A DNA stretch of 64,000 nucleotides from positions 34,331,299-34,395,298 of the forward strand of contig OX421498.1 of NCBI GenBank assembly GCA_949126835.1. Direction: 5' to 3'. The notes beneath the pieces were generated by a model. That model was not told where the DNA came from and searched no databases. It worked only from the letters and a program-made list of their open reading frames with translations. Shown here piece by piece: positions 25,535 to 37,159 of this stretch; the stretch's first letter is position 1, and each line of letters opens with the position of its first letter. Source of the DNA: Anisus vortex (Eukaryota > Mollusca > Gastropoda > Planorbidae). The position numbers and the translations under genes are program-made.

Positions 25535-25734
25535 CAGGTGTCGTCAACCTACTGCACGCGTGCCAGACTTGGCACGCAGAACGATTTTCAATGGCACGCG
25601 GAAGACTCGTAAAAAAAACTTTACAAGAGTCACTTCTACGAGTAAAAAGCATAATTACTTTTAGTCTGTTGACACGCTGAATAAATTATAAATCTTACGT
25701 TGGCACACTAATATCAAAAGGTTGCCGACCCCTG
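25535..25734. mobile_element. hAT-type MITE, caggggtcggcaacct family
   Basis: A 200-bp element with ends caggtgtcgtcaacct and aggttgccgacccctg (inverted, 14 of 16). Flanks cactaaac and cattaaac match at 7 of 8. It contains the repeated tggcacgc/tggcacac motif of its family. It lies just upstream of the first visible exon of the coiled-coil gene. Confidence 0.85.
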
Positions 25735-25742
25735 CATTAAAC

Positions 25743-26899
25743 TGTAAGAAACTGCACTTGTAAAAATATATCATCGATATATGATATCATCATAAAAAAA
25801 AGTTTAAGTTTTACAATGAATCAATACAATAGGAATAACCTTTATTTTTTATGTTACTGATTGTATAAAGATTGTATTACCTTATGTATTTACTGTGTTG
25901 TTACTTTATTTGGCTATTTTCTGTTTAAAGAAAAAGGACAAAATTAAAATTGCTAGCAACTTTTCGGCTGAATTCAATTTTGTGTTGTTTCTTTTCTATA
26001 CTATTAAGGATGCCACGGGCGACAAGAATAGGGAAAAATATTATGTATATCTATATTTCCGGATCTAACACTGGCGCCAGACGGTACACTCCTCGATGTT
26101 TTCCAGTGGAAATTTCCGGTACTGTACCAACTGACAGGTCGCGGGTTCTATCCCTGCCACCGACGGATCCCTGTCGCCCTGCAGGAGTTTGTGGGCCTAG
26201 TGGACGTAATAATCTTCTATCTAGAAGGAACGTCTGTAAACTTATAAGATAAAGCGTGGCTAATTGTATAGTTGGAGAGGACGCGAATTATGACTAAGGG
26301 TAGACAACTCATAAATATACGTAAATCTGAAAGAATAAACGCGTTTCTTTCCCCTGGAGCGTTGGTGGACGAAATATTGTATTATTATTATTATTATTGA
26401 TTGATACGAACCTAATATTGGTGATAAAATATGTCACTATGTAGTACAAATGTATTAAAGATGCGTCGTTAGGTCAATCACACAGGCCAGAAATTTGTGA
26501 AGGCGATTTTTCTCAGATGTTTGGAGAACTTAACGGAAAGCTGTTTTAAGCATAGGCAAAGAGCCTACTTACGCTTGACCACTCAAAAAAAAACTAAATA
26601 TGTACCCGACATTTAAAAATTAGCGATGAGGACAAGGTGCTCGTTATTAAATGAGTATAATGTATTGTTTAAAAAATTTATAGTTCTGCACAATTGTCTC
26701 TATTTGTATTTTCATTGTATATTGATTCTATTATTTGTTTTCGAAGCAGTAAATTAATCTTTTGTAGGTGCTGTAATTAAATTGTATAAATGTATAATGT
26801 TTAGTTTTTCTTTGATATATAATATAGGTTAAGTTACACACTAAATTTGTTCAATAAAATTTTTTAATTTGAAATAGACCCTCAAGGACCAGTAATTTC
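25743..26899. other. Spacer or intron with one possible old SINE
   Basis: Around 26115-26220 ctgacaggtcgcgggttcta and cctgccaccgacggat suggest a tRNA-like B box with a different body. Otherwise AT-rich and featureless. Confidence 0.3.
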
Positions 26900-28262
26900 T
26901 TTATAGGTTTATTACCATATTGCTTAGAAACTGCACGAGAAAAATAATGCTTAAAAAATATTATATTTTTATAAAAATGTCACAAACTCAAGATGGCTGC
27001 TTAGGTCACGTGGCGCTAATTTGCATGAGAATTCAATTTTCCAATGTGGTCTTATATTCTACATATATGGTAAGATTCCATTATTCAGTAGTGACTAATT
27101 ACATATTTATATATGTTTAAATAGTCTAACCAGTTTTGATCAAGTGACAGAAAATTGAACAAAATCGTTTCACAATTCATTGGCAAAACAAGGGGCAAAA
27201 TGAAATAAAATAAAAATTTATTGTCGAATTTTGTTTTTAGATTTAGCTTTATCTACTAGCTATGTTTTTATGTTGTAGCAGTGCACTCATATTTGTCGAT
27301 GGTTCTCAAAGGAGAAAAAAAAGTGGACAAAAGTACATATTTTTCTATAAATTTCACCATTTCAAGATGGCCGCCATGGTCACGTGACACTAATTTGCAT
27401 GAAAACGTTATATTTTAGTATGGTATTCTGTTTTACATATATTGTAGAGATTTCACAGGTCGATATTGATTTGTTACCGATTTGTACATATTCAAAGATA
27501 CTAACCAGTTTTGGTAAACTAGCTGAAAATTGAGCAAAATCGTTTCAAAATTTATGGGCAAAGCAAGGGGCGAATAGGAATAAAAACTACTTTTGTATTG
27601 TTGAATTTGTTTTTTTTACTTAGTGTGGTCTACTAGCTATGTTTTTATACTGTAATAGTGCACTCATATTTTCCGATGGTTCTCAAAAAAGAAAAAAAAG
27701 TGGACACAAGTACATATTTTTCTATAAATCTCACAATTTCAAGATGGCCGCCATGGTCACGTGACACCAATTTGCATGAAAAAGTTATATTTTAGTATGG
27801 TATTCTGTTTTACATATATGGCAGAGATTTCACAAGTCGATATTGAACTGTTACCGATTTGTACATATTCAAAGATACTAACCAGTTTTGGTAAACTAGC
27901 GGAAAATTGAGCAAAATCGTTTCAAAATTCATGGGCAAAGCAAGGGGCGAATAGGAATAAAAACTACTTTTGTATTGTTGAATTTGTTTTTTTTACCTAG
28001 TGTGGTCTACTAGCTATGTTTTTATACTGTAATATTGCACTCATATTTGCCGATGGTTCTCAAAGAAGAAAAAAAGTGGACACAAGTACATATTTTTCTA
28101 TAAATCTCACAATAACAAGATGGCCGCCATGGTCACGTGACACTAATTTGCATGAAAACTTTTTTTTTTGTATGGTATTATGTTTTACATATATGGTAAA
28201 GATTGTATGCTTCCACATAAGTCCATTAATTTGTTATAAATTTTTAAACTCAACACACTAAT
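26900..28262 (+). repeat. ~376-bp tandem repeat, about 3.6 units, with recurrent motif cluster
   Basis: The marker aagatgg occurs at 26990, 27364, 27741 and 28117, spacing 374, 377 and 376. Units 2-4 are very alike; unit 1 is diverged. Each holds aagatggc(c/t)gc, cacgtg and atttgcat within about 45 bp, then gcaaaatcgtttca and ctactagctatgttttta blocks. Confidence 0.9.
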
Positions 28263-28299
28263 TTTGTGAAATTACCAAAAAATCTAGTGGCAGTGCAGC

Positions 28300-28796
28300 A
28301 CATTTTGCGTAAAAAACCTTTGGCATGTTAAGTGTTAAGTTTACTTAAATAATAAATGCACGAAATGATTAATTAATACTATTTAATGTAAATTAATTAG
28401 ATTACTTTAATTACTAGTTGCAATAAATAACAAAATGCTAGATTTATAAATGGAAATAATGTATACGTAATATTAGTTATATTACTAAATATAACTTGTT
28501 TAGTATCACAATATAATTAATTGTGGAAACTTTATTTAAAGGGAGATAATTAACCCACTTTTATTTGCGTTAATATTTCTAAATGTTTTCTATTCTCCCT
28601 TAATTAGCTTTAAAAACAAAATGTTAAAAATTATATAAATAGTATTATATAATTGAAAAATTATCTGTACATTTTAAAATATTAAACAGTACATTAACTA
28701 CCCACGTTGTATGATTACCATGTATCTATTCCGCTTAATTTTAGTACAACGCTCGCATGTTTTCACATTTATAAATATTAACGAAAATCTCAAGAA
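28300..28796 (+). mobile_element. hAT-like element copy, part before the LINE insertion
   Basis: Shares aagggagataat, cattaactaccca, gtatctattccgctta and following blocks with 180-440. It is interrupted at 28796 by the LINE and resumes at 33180 with an atctcaagaagagat block that lines up with 455-475. Confidence 0.6.
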
Positions 28797-28841
28797 ACCA
28801 ACATAAACAAACAATTTACTGCAGACAGATACATAACAGAA

Positions 28842-31800
28842 ATGGGTTTCAGAGATAGCATTTTTAGTTTAGGTACATTCGCGAGAGGAACAGCCATAAT
28901 TCAAACGTCAGATAAATACAAAGTCACACACAAGCATAAAGATAACCAGGGTAGACTCACTATAATTAGAATAGAAAACAGTAACAATAAATATACACTA
29001 GTTAACATCTACGCTCCTACACAAAACACAGAAAAACCTGCCTTCTTTGATAATTTAAATGACATTTTAAATACAACATATCAACATGATAAACTTATAA
29101 TAGGTGGAGACTTTAATTATACACATGACGAACTTGACAGAGTGAACACACTTAACAAAAACAAACAAAGTAGTCACTGGTTAGATAATACATTTACAAC
29201 ATTTTCACTTGTCGACGCTTACAGGAAAATATACCCACTTGGACAGGACACGACGTTTGCCTACAACGCTCACCCAGTTAAGTCCCGGCTAGATAGGGTT
29301 TATGTACCGGATGGGGATACGGTTGCCAGAGTGTCTCATTTGGGGGAAACATTGGAGTATACGGATCATAAAGCGGTGTTAGTGTCGGTGACCACAGCAG
29401 CGTGGAGCCGACACAGGCATACCGGGTCGCCCCACTGGAAATTTAATAACTCACTTTTAAAGAGTGAGTTTTACACAAAAACAATTCAAACTCTCATTGA
29501 AAACACAATAGACATTAGTACCTTAGACCAACAGACTGACATGGGAGAGACGTGGACAGTACTTAAGCATAGCATCAAACACTTAACACAAATAATATCC
29601 AAATACATTAATACGCAGCTAAGGGAGACGGAACAACACTTAAAACAGCAATTAGATACACTTCCAGAAGATACTTTAGAGGCACATACAATAAAAGCAC
29701 AATTAACAGAAATACAAGAGCATAAGTATATGGGCGCACAAACAAGATGTAGGACACGAGGTATGTTAGAGGGCCCAAACAAGGTTTTTCTCACACTAGA
29801 ACAAAACACACAAAGAAGACGCATGATTGCACGGATACAAGACTCATTAGGAACAATACATACAGGAAACGTAGCAATTGCAAACACTTTTAAAGAGCAC
29901 TTTATACACATCTATTCTAAGGAACACACTGACGACAGGGAACAAGATGATATACTGACCTATTGTAAACACCTACCAGACGAAGATAAAACTCTTTTAG
30001 AAACACCCATTACAGTACAGGACATTAAATTAGCAATTGACAAATTGAAATTGGACAAGTCCCCAGGACCAGACGGTTTGACATCAGAATTTTACAAATT
30101 TTTTTCACCCCAGTTAGTTCCCTTACTATCACTCATGTACACACATGCATATACTAAGGGAGCCCTTCCACAGATGTTCAGTGAAGCATATATCACCGTC
30201 CTGGAGAAAAACCCGGACGACAGAATATCTGTGGGGGGCTACCGACCCATTTCATTATTAAATACAGACTATAAAATTCTCACTAAGATACTGGTAAACA
30301 AACTTCAACCATACCTGCATACACTTTTACACGAAAATCAATTCTGCGGCATACCAGGCAGAAACATAGAAACTCTCAATCACACTATTAGGGACATTAT
30401 CATATACACACACATCAAAAACACGCAAGCAGCCCTGTTATCGATAGACCAGGAAAAAGCCTTTGATAGAGTGGACCACGGCTATCTATTCAAAGTGCTG
30501 CGGAAAAACAACGTAGGAAGTCAGATCGAAGGCTGGGTCAGGCTGCTCTACGCTTCTCCATGTAGCAGAATTCTTGTAAACCATACGCTGACCTCACCCT
30601 TCCCAATTGAAAGATCTGTCAGGCAGGGCTGTCCGCTCTCACCGCTTTTATATGCCCTGTGTCTGGAGCCGCTCCTGGAAAAAGTAAGAACGGATGCTGG
30701 TATAACGGGCATATCAATGCCTGGAGGACAGGTGTTGAAGGTACAGGCATATGCCGACGATACCACGTTTACAGTAACATCAGAAAAAGACATTAAAAAA
30801 ATTCTGGAACATTTTAAAACTTTCAATGCCGCATCTGGAGGGAAAATTAACATAAACAAATCGAATATAATGGGCCTTGGTGCCTGGAAACGAAAAGAAC
30901 ATTTTCCGTCAAATATTCAAAATAAAACAAAAATCAAAATTACAGGTATCGTTTGGCACAACAATCCAAACACTTACAATACAGAACAGTACAATGGATT
31001 GTTACAAACAACAGATAACATAATAAATATGTACACACACATCTCACACACGATTTTTGGTCGTTCAGCAATTGTTAACACTCTCATTATACCGAAAATC
31101 ATTTATATAGCTTCAGTTACAGAACCTCCACCACATTTCATAACCAATATGAATAAAAAAATTAGAGCCTTTTTATTTAAATCTACCATTCGTTCCATTC
31201 ATCATAACACACTGATACAAAATAAACGGGATGGCGGGATAGGTTTGCAAGACATAAAAACAAAAATACAAGCACTGAGATTAAAATATATAGGCCAAAT
31301 TGTACGTACACCTGATAAATTGCCTTTAGCTATGTATTTTTATGGTCTAAAGCTAAACAAACTTATTCCAATTCAAAACAATACACCTCATTATTTTGGC
31401 AACTTTTCCTCTTCATTTTACAAGTCAGTTACACGCATTTTACATAACAATGAACACTTGATACATAGCAAAACAAAGAACATTTACATATCTCTCATTA
31501 CACGGGTCCAGATCCCACTTTGTACACGGATTAAATGGGGGAGACAGTTAGGGATTACCGACTTTCATGACACATTCATCAGTTTACATAACAAACACAT
31601 TGCACCACAATCAAAAGAGATATCGTACAGACTCCTTTTTAACATGACACCAACATTAGATAGGAAGAAACAAAATACACGCAACACACCTATATGCAAG
31701 ATGTGTACCTCACATACACAAGAAAATGAGGAACATATCTATCTAACATGCCCCGCAATCATACCAACAAAACAAACATTAAAATTAATCATTGACACAA

Positions 31801-32039
31801 CAACACAGTCAGACATAGACATAGATTTAGCCATTACACTCTTCAAAATACCTAGACTTAGAAACAAAACAAAACACACATTAAACCTCATCACACTAGC
31901 AGAATACAAACAACACATATGGAAAACATATCTTAAAACACGGTTTGACCAAAAACACTACCCCCCACACATCATAGAAGACATATTCAGACAAAAACTT
32001 GAAACACATTTAGATAAACATCAACCGCCCACTCTGTAA
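28842..32039 (+). CDS. LINE ORF2-type protein: APE endonuclease (N-truncated), reverse transcriptase, Zn-knuckle
   Basis: 1065 codons without a stop. Endonuclease motifs: LVNIYAPT near residue 54, GGDFN 88-92, SRLDRVYV from 148, DHKAV from 175. The first ~60 residues of the domain, with its first catalytic residues, are missing. Reverse transcriptase motifs: KSPGPDGL, GYRPISLLN, LLSIDQEKAFDRVDH, RQGCPLSPLLYAL and the catalytic YADD at 637-640. A CxxC...H....C cysteine-histidine motif lies at 952-970. GGIGLQDIKTKIQALRLKYI is typical of the L1/Tx1 group. The ATG at 28842 is probably not the native start, since the frame is open back into the target duplication. The protein would nick target DNA and prime cDNA synthesis there; with the truncated endonuclease this copy is probably inactive. 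Confidence 0.92.
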   Translation: MGFRDSIFSLGTFARGTAIIQTSDKYKVTHKHKDNQGRLTIIRIENSNNKYTLVNIYAPTQNTEKPAFFDNLNDILNTTYQHDKLIIGGDFNYTHDELDRVNTLNKNKQSSHWLDNTFTTFSLVDAYRKIYPLGQDTTFAYNAHPVKSRLDRVYVPDGDTVARVSHLGETLEYTDHKAVLVSVTTAAWSRHRHTGSPHWKFNNSLLKSEFYTKTIQTLIENTIDISTLDQQTDMGETWTVLKHSIKHLTQIISKYINTQLRETEQHLKQQLDTLPEDTLEAHTIKAQLTEIQEHKYMGAQTRCRTRGMLEGPNKVFLTLEQNTQRRRMIARIQDSLGTIHTGNVAIANTFKEHFIHIYSKEHTDDREQDDILTYCKHLPDEDKTLLETPITVQDIKLAIDKLKLDKSPGPDGLTSEFYKFFSPQLVPLLSLMYTHAYTKGALPQMFSEAYITVLEKNPDDRISVGGYRPISLLNTDYKILTKILVNKLQPYLHTLLHENQFCGIPGRNIETLNHTIRDIIIYTHIKNTQAALLSIDQEKAFDRVDHGYLFKVLRKNNVGSQIEGWVRLLYASPCSRILVNHTLTSPFPIERSVRQGCPLSPLLYALCLEPLLEKVRTDAGITGISMPGGQVLKVQAYADDTTFTVTSEKDIKKILEHFKTFNAASGGKININKSNIMGLGAWKRKEHFPSNIQNKTKIKITGIVWHNNPNTYNTEQYNGLLQTTDNIINMYTHISHTIFGRSAIVNTLIIPKIIYIASVTEPPPHFITNMNKKIRAFLFKSTIRSIHHNTLIQNKRDGGIGLQDIKTKIQALRLKYIGQIVRTPDKLPLAMYFYGLKLNKLIPIQNNTPHYFGNFSSSFYKSVTRILHNNEHLIHSKTKNIYISLITRVQIPLCTRIKWGRQLGITDFHDTFISLHNKHIAPQSKEISYRLLFNMTPTLDRKKQNTRNTPICKMCTSHTQENEEHIYLTCPAIIPTKQTLKLIIDTTTQSDIDIDLAITLFKIPRLRNKTKHTLNLITLAEYKQHIWKTYLKTRFDQKHYPPHIIEDIFRQKLETHLDKHQPPTL

Positions 32040-33165
32040 TTTCATTTAATAGTTTGCTTTTATAACTGTTTTATGTATTATAATGTATTTCATAGATGAG
32101 ATTCTTATGTATTTTATTATTTGGTTCATTGTTTAATTGGTAGAGTAATTACATGCATATGTTATTAATGCGTTGTTTTAAATACGGAGATGACCTTGTA
32201 TTGTAAGTTTCACGTTGTTAACTATTCATCAAGGGCAAATTTTTATTTTCATTTCCGGTGCGATGTCTCTTTCAGTGAATGTAAAATTTTGTGTTGTTTT
32301 TGTTTGTGTGTGGTGTGTTTTTTTTTGTTTTTTTACGCACCACTATGTACATATTATTTTTATATAAGTTTACGGGTGTATTTTGTTAAAACTGTTGAAA
32401 GGTTTAGGAGACGATATTTTAATTTCATGGCTTATGGCACATGAAATAACGAGGAGAGAGACTTGGCCTTTCTGGGTCCGTCTTCACCGATTTTGCCTCC
32501 TTTATTACTTTTAGCTTCACTGCCTTCCACGGAATGGAAGTAAAGGTTCACTGTTTTCCTTCCGTTATTCCTTACCCTTCTTTTCTAATTTTTTCTTCGT
32601 TACCTATCTAATACAAAAACTTATGTCTAATATTAATCTTCTTTCTTCAAATTATTTTTATCAGAGTGACATCAATGTATAGTACAAGAAGAAGGACCGA
32701 TATACAAATACCGGCCCAACTTCCCCTTTTTTTGGCACATTCGCCAGGGTGTTAACTGGTGCAGGCCGGTCATCCGGCGACGCTGGCTTGGGAAGGTGGG
32801 AGGGCCAGGAAAGTCGGGCCTTCTAAACTTTATGTCACTACCAAACAAATTGCATTTATTTCCCTATCTCTCTTTCAATAGTTCATGCCGATGGGAACGG
32901 CTAAACGCTATTTGAAACCTAAAGACAACTTGGGAGTTTCCTAATCTTTTTAGAGAACTGCACAGATTTTTTTCTCACTTGTGAAGGTTCCCGTTGTGGG
33001 ATTACCCGTGAATGACACCTTTCGTCACCCGTCTTCTATGGGTGTTTCACTTTTCTTTGTCATCTGTGACCCTTTCTTTGTTTGTTTTTTTTATATATAT
33101 ATACATTTAAGACCGCGCTTGTTGGTTACAATTAAATATATACTCCGAAAGGGATATAACAATTG
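32040..33165 (+). other. 3' UTR of the L1/Tx1-type LINE
   Basis: AT-rich, no ORF of note, between the LINE stop codon and the A14 tail. It contains a GC-richer patch at about 32730-32820. Confidence 0.75.
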
Positions 33166-33193
33166 AAAAAAAAAAAAAAGAAAATCTCAAGAA

Positions 33194-33330
33194 GAGATAA
33201 AAAATATAATAAATGCAGCGCTTAATAAATTGTCTTATACAAATCTGTGAAAACAAAAAAAGGTAGTCTATTCACAAAACATTTAAAAATAATACATTTT
33301 TAACCACTTATTGAAACACGAAATAACTCT
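33194..33330 (+). mobile_element. hAT-like element copy, part after the LINE insertion
   Basis: agagataaaaaatataataa and cttatacaaatctgtgaaaa correspond to 465-490 and 550-572 of the copy at the window start. Its right end is not recognisable. Confidence 0.5.
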
Positions 33331-33429
33331 CTGAACGACGGCTAAACGTATCGCACAATAGGGCTTTTTGTGCATTTGTTCTTCTTTAAACAATTTTCAA
33401 TGTCGTTTTATCGTACCTCTCTCCAGTTC

Positions 33430-34440
33430 TTCCAGGATGTCTCATGTGATCTATGGTTTCTTGGCCGGAGATGGAAAGTATGCTACTGGTCAAACAATAG
33501 ACAGAATCAAGGCCAGAGAAAACATTACTATAGGTACTTGGAACGTGAGATCACTGAGAGAAACTGGTAAACAAGAGGAACTCACACACGAAATTAATAG
33601 CTAGAAATGAGACATACTGGGTCCGTTCAAAATGAGATGGACAAACTTTCAAAAAACACGTACCGAAGAGGTCCACATACTTTAGCGGACGGGAGGACAC
33701 ATATGAACAAGGAGTGGGCTTTCTTGTCCACAAAAATAACATCAGCAACATTATGAGCTGTCGACCAGTTTCAAGCCGACTTATCACTATCCGTCTGTAG
33801 GCAACACCATTCAACATAACCATCAAACAGACTTATGTGCCAACATCTGACTATGATGACGAAGGAATGGGGGAATTTAAGGAGTTTTATAATCAACTCC
33901 AAGAGGTACTAATATGAAACTCCCAAGAAAGACGTTCTGGTTGTTCAGGGTGACTGGAATGCAAAAGTAGGAGAAGATGCTTATGCAAACTATAAAGGCA
34001 CATGTGGACAACACTGCAATACAAAATCAAATGAGAGAGGACTAAGGCACTTGGAGTTTGCCAGCTTCAACGATCTCGTACTGGAAAACACACAGAGACC
34101 ACACATGTCCTCAAGAAAAAACAACGGGAAACATCACAACCAAATCGACTACATCATGATAAAAACACGCTTCCGGTCAAGTGCAAACAATGCTAAGACT
34201 CGTAGCATTCCCGGAGCCGAAATCGGAAGTGATCATGACCTAGTCATGATGACCTTTATGAAATACTTAAAATATGTAAAGAAAAAGGGGGTACACCTGG
34301 ATCAAGTTCGACCTCTAAAAGCTGAAGGATCCTAAAGTAACTGAACCCTTCCATGCAACGAAATTTGTAATTCTAAATATCATAGATGTTGACTGTATAA
34401 ACATGGACACACTGATCAACACCTTCAACACAGTTAGATG
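33430..34440 (+). pseudogene. Decayed RTE-type LINE endonuclease fragment
   Basis: Pieces in different frames recall the APE endonuclease of RTE/BovB-like elements (often labelled craniofacial development protein 2-like). ITIGTWNVRSLRETGKQ is near 33530, GDWNAKVGEDAYANYKGTCG near 33950-34005 read through shifts, and NQIDYIMIKTRFRSS, IGSDHDLVMM at 34140-34255. In-frame stops and frameshifts break it throughout. No reverse transcriptase follows. Confidence 0.75.
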
Positions 34441-35514
34441 CGGCAGACACAGCCTCATGATATTAATGGTAAAATATAGAGATTGAACTTTAACAAAATT
34501 GGCATGAATTATTAAGGAATTCCCGATTACCGTATATATGAAAATAACAATTGGTAACTTTTTTCTTTCGGACAGTTTTTTGAAAACGAAAATATCGGAG
34601 CATAAAGCGGGACAGATTTGTAACACACTAATTTGTGTATCCAAATATATAATGTTAGGTCGAAATTCCAAGAGGAACCAAAACTCATTTTGAACAATTT
34701 CTTCTTTAATTTCTCCTCTAAAAATTATATTAAGATAACTACATCTTTCGTTACCGTTATTTTGTAAATTATTTATTGTGCTAAACATCGTAGTGAGGGT
34801 CTCAAAAACGCACGAATACGGCGAAATACGCACAGGTACCCATGTATGTAAATTATCACAGGGCCATTTAAATATCTAATTTACCCTTTGGCATGATTTT
34901 TTTTAATTAATTAAAAATACATTTTATCCTTTACCTACAATTTCCATGGCCCAATCAATTTTACATAACAAGGGAGGTAACCAAAGAAATTTGACACATG
35001 TACTAAGACAAGTTTAGTTGCCTCCTTTGCAATTTTAATATAAACTTTACTGATTTACATGAATAGGGCTATCCGTTAGTTTATTACGTAAGCAAAAACT
35101 GGCGAAACGGTTTTTAAAAGTTTTATATTCATTTCCCGATCCCCACTGTTGCACCCCATATATTTGTTAGGGACCCCAAGTAAACAAACGTAAAAATTAG
35201 TATTCCCCCCACCCCCCTCTCCCAATCGCTCCCTTTGTTTGAAATGTAAATTCACACATTTTAAAAAACTATTTATAGTCTACCAGCATATGTGCTCGAT
35301 TCCTGCACATATGTAAATGGGTTAAATTTAATTTCAAATCTCACCAAAAGTAACAGCAGCGTTAAACTTAACGCCTCTTATGATATACCAAATACACATA
35401 TACACTCTGCTTACTTATACTTATTATTATATTATATCCTTATTCACAAATATATAACATTTTACATTATCGTTTATAAGACTAATGCGTAAACAATAGT
35501 ATAAAAAACAGGAC
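34441..35514. other. No gene seen
   Basis: AT-rich DNA. A 172-codon minus-strand frame at 34315-34833 has no recognisable motif and overlaps the decayed LINE end; not called. Confidence 0.45.
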
Positions 35515-35660
35515 ATTTCATAACTGGCTGAAGCAACACATGTTTCGCAGACTACGATTTGGAACAAGTGAAATGTGTCCCTGCGGTACAGCTCCTAAAT
35601 ACGGCCCCAGGAAGCTACCTTCAATGACAAACTGTATGATGGACTGGTGCGACTGACAGC
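35515..35660 (+). pseudogene. Short LINE C-terminal remnant
   Basis: HMFRRLRFGTSEMCPCGTAP resembles the segment before the knuckle of RNase-H-type LINEs, and the frame then ends. Weak and short. Confidence 0.35.
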
Positions 35661-35727
35661 TACGGCGCAAGCCATCACAATTATTGGATTTGTTGTCTAA
35701 TTACTTAAAAATATAAGAAAAAAATAA

Positions 35728-36280
35728 TAATATAAGAAAAAAGCTGCACTATTTTTATCATTTCGTCCTATCACTTAATATAAGAAAAAAGCTGCACTAT
35801 TTTTATCATTTCGTCCTATCACTTAATATAAGATAAAAGCTGCACTATTTTTAGCATTTCGCTCTATCACTTAATATAAGAAAAAAGCTGCACTATTTTT
35901 ATCATTTCGTCCTATCACTTAATATAAGAAAAAAGCTGCACTATTTTTATCATTTCGTCCTATCACTTAATATAAGAAAAAAGCTGCACTATTTTTATCA
36001 TTTCGTCCTGTCACTTAATATAAGATAAAAGCTGCACTATATTTAGCATTTCGCTCTATCACTTAATATAAGAAAAAAGCTGCACTATTTTTATCATTTC
36101 GTCCTATCACTTAATATAAGAAAAAAGCTGCACTATTTTTATCATTTCGGCCTATCACTTAATATAAGAAAAAGCTGCACTATTTTTAGCATTTCGGCCT
36201 ATCACTTAGTATAAGAAAAAAGATGCACTATTTTTAGCATTTCGGCCTATCACTTAGTATAAGAAAAAAGATGCACTATT
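35728..36280. repeat. 48-bp tandem repeat, about 11.5 units
   Basis: Unit: cttaatataagaaaaaagct then gcactatttttatcatttcg tcctatca. The tail units drift (gcatttcggcctatca, agatgcac). It lies in intergenic DNA. Confidence 0.95.
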
Positions 36281-37159
36281 GTTTTTTTTTATTTTGATGT
36301 ATTTTATTAATTTATTTATATTAACGTTTATCAACTTATGCCTTATTTTGTTATATATGCAATCTGATAAATTGTGTGGGCCTATGTATGCAATGCAGAA
36401 ATACGAGCAGGCCACCAGGCTAATGACCGGGGGGGGGGAGACTGTACCATATGTTACGCAGCAGGCCCTATTCGCGTGCCGCGGGTTGGCTAGTCTAGGA
36501 CAGGATCTTGGCTTTCCCTTCTTGATACCCCCCCCCCCCCCCCCCCATTTCCAGGTAACTCCCTCGAGGTAAGAGCCGGAAGGATGGTTCGTGTTTTCAT
36601 TTCAAGACGTTTAAAATCCGGATGCAGAACGTTTGTTAGACCATTTTTAAACCCGTTTTCTCTTTTGCATATATAACCTATATATTATCAAGTTAAAAGG
36701 TAGACTATAGATCTATCTCAAATAGATAAGCTAGTTTCAGAAATACCCAAATAATTTCAATCTTTGTATATTGGATACATGATTGCCTGATTCCACTTGT
36801 CGTTGCAGCAGAATGCACAAAACCATTCGAACTTGCATTATTAGTCGTATTAGACTCGTATTGAATAATTCGCAACCAATAAATGGTTTAAAAAATAGTA
36901 AAATAGTTTGCCACCAATAGAAAAAGTTTAAATATCTTTAATATTTTTGTTTCTCACCAAATTGTGAAAATGTTCAAAAGTAAATCTTTATACTATATCG
37001 ATATTTATACAGATAGTCCAATAAATATACACATGGTAAGACAGACAATAAACAGACATTTATATTTAAAAGACTCACAGAGAAAAAGATTAAAAGATTA
37101 ATTTTTACGACTAGATTCAGTATAAGACAGATATACTCAGACAGATAAAAATAAAAGTA

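Larger units (their letters stand above)
28797..33179 (+). mobile_element. L1/Tx1-type LINE, 5'-truncated, with A14 tail and 14-bp target duplication
   Basis: The element is bounded by gaaaatctcaagaa at 28783-28796 and again at 33180-33193, right after an A14 tract (33166-33179). It holds a 1065-codon ORF and a 1.1-kb 3' UTR. It lacks its 5' UTR, any ORF1 and the first part of the endonuclease, as expected from incomplete reverse transcription. It sits inside a copy of the hAT-like repeat seen at 1-810, whose sequence resumes after the second duplication. The exact duplication and the open ORF suggest a fairly recent insertion. Confidence 0.9.

Noticed and set aside
26900..28841. The 376-bp repeats as a monomeric 5' UTR promoter of the LINE at 28842, as in mouse L1
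   Set aside because: The 14-bp target duplication puts the LINE's left end at 28797, and 28300-28796 belongs to a hAT-like repeat, so the array is not part of this LINE copy.
28782..28841. A natural upstream extension of the LINE ORF reading QETN, like the endonuclease QETH motif
   Set aside because: The caagaa of that reading lies in the target duplication, so the match is chance or junction microhomology.
29486..30859. Minus-strand ORFs of 141 and 103 codons
   Set aside because: Antisense shadows of the LINE ORF.
34315..34833. A 172-codon minus-strand ORF
   Set aside because: No recognisable domain or splice partner, odd composition, and it overlaps the antisense of a decayed LINE.
35728..36280. 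CRISPR-like array
   Set aside because: Units are head-to-tail with no unique spacers, in a eukaryotic genome.
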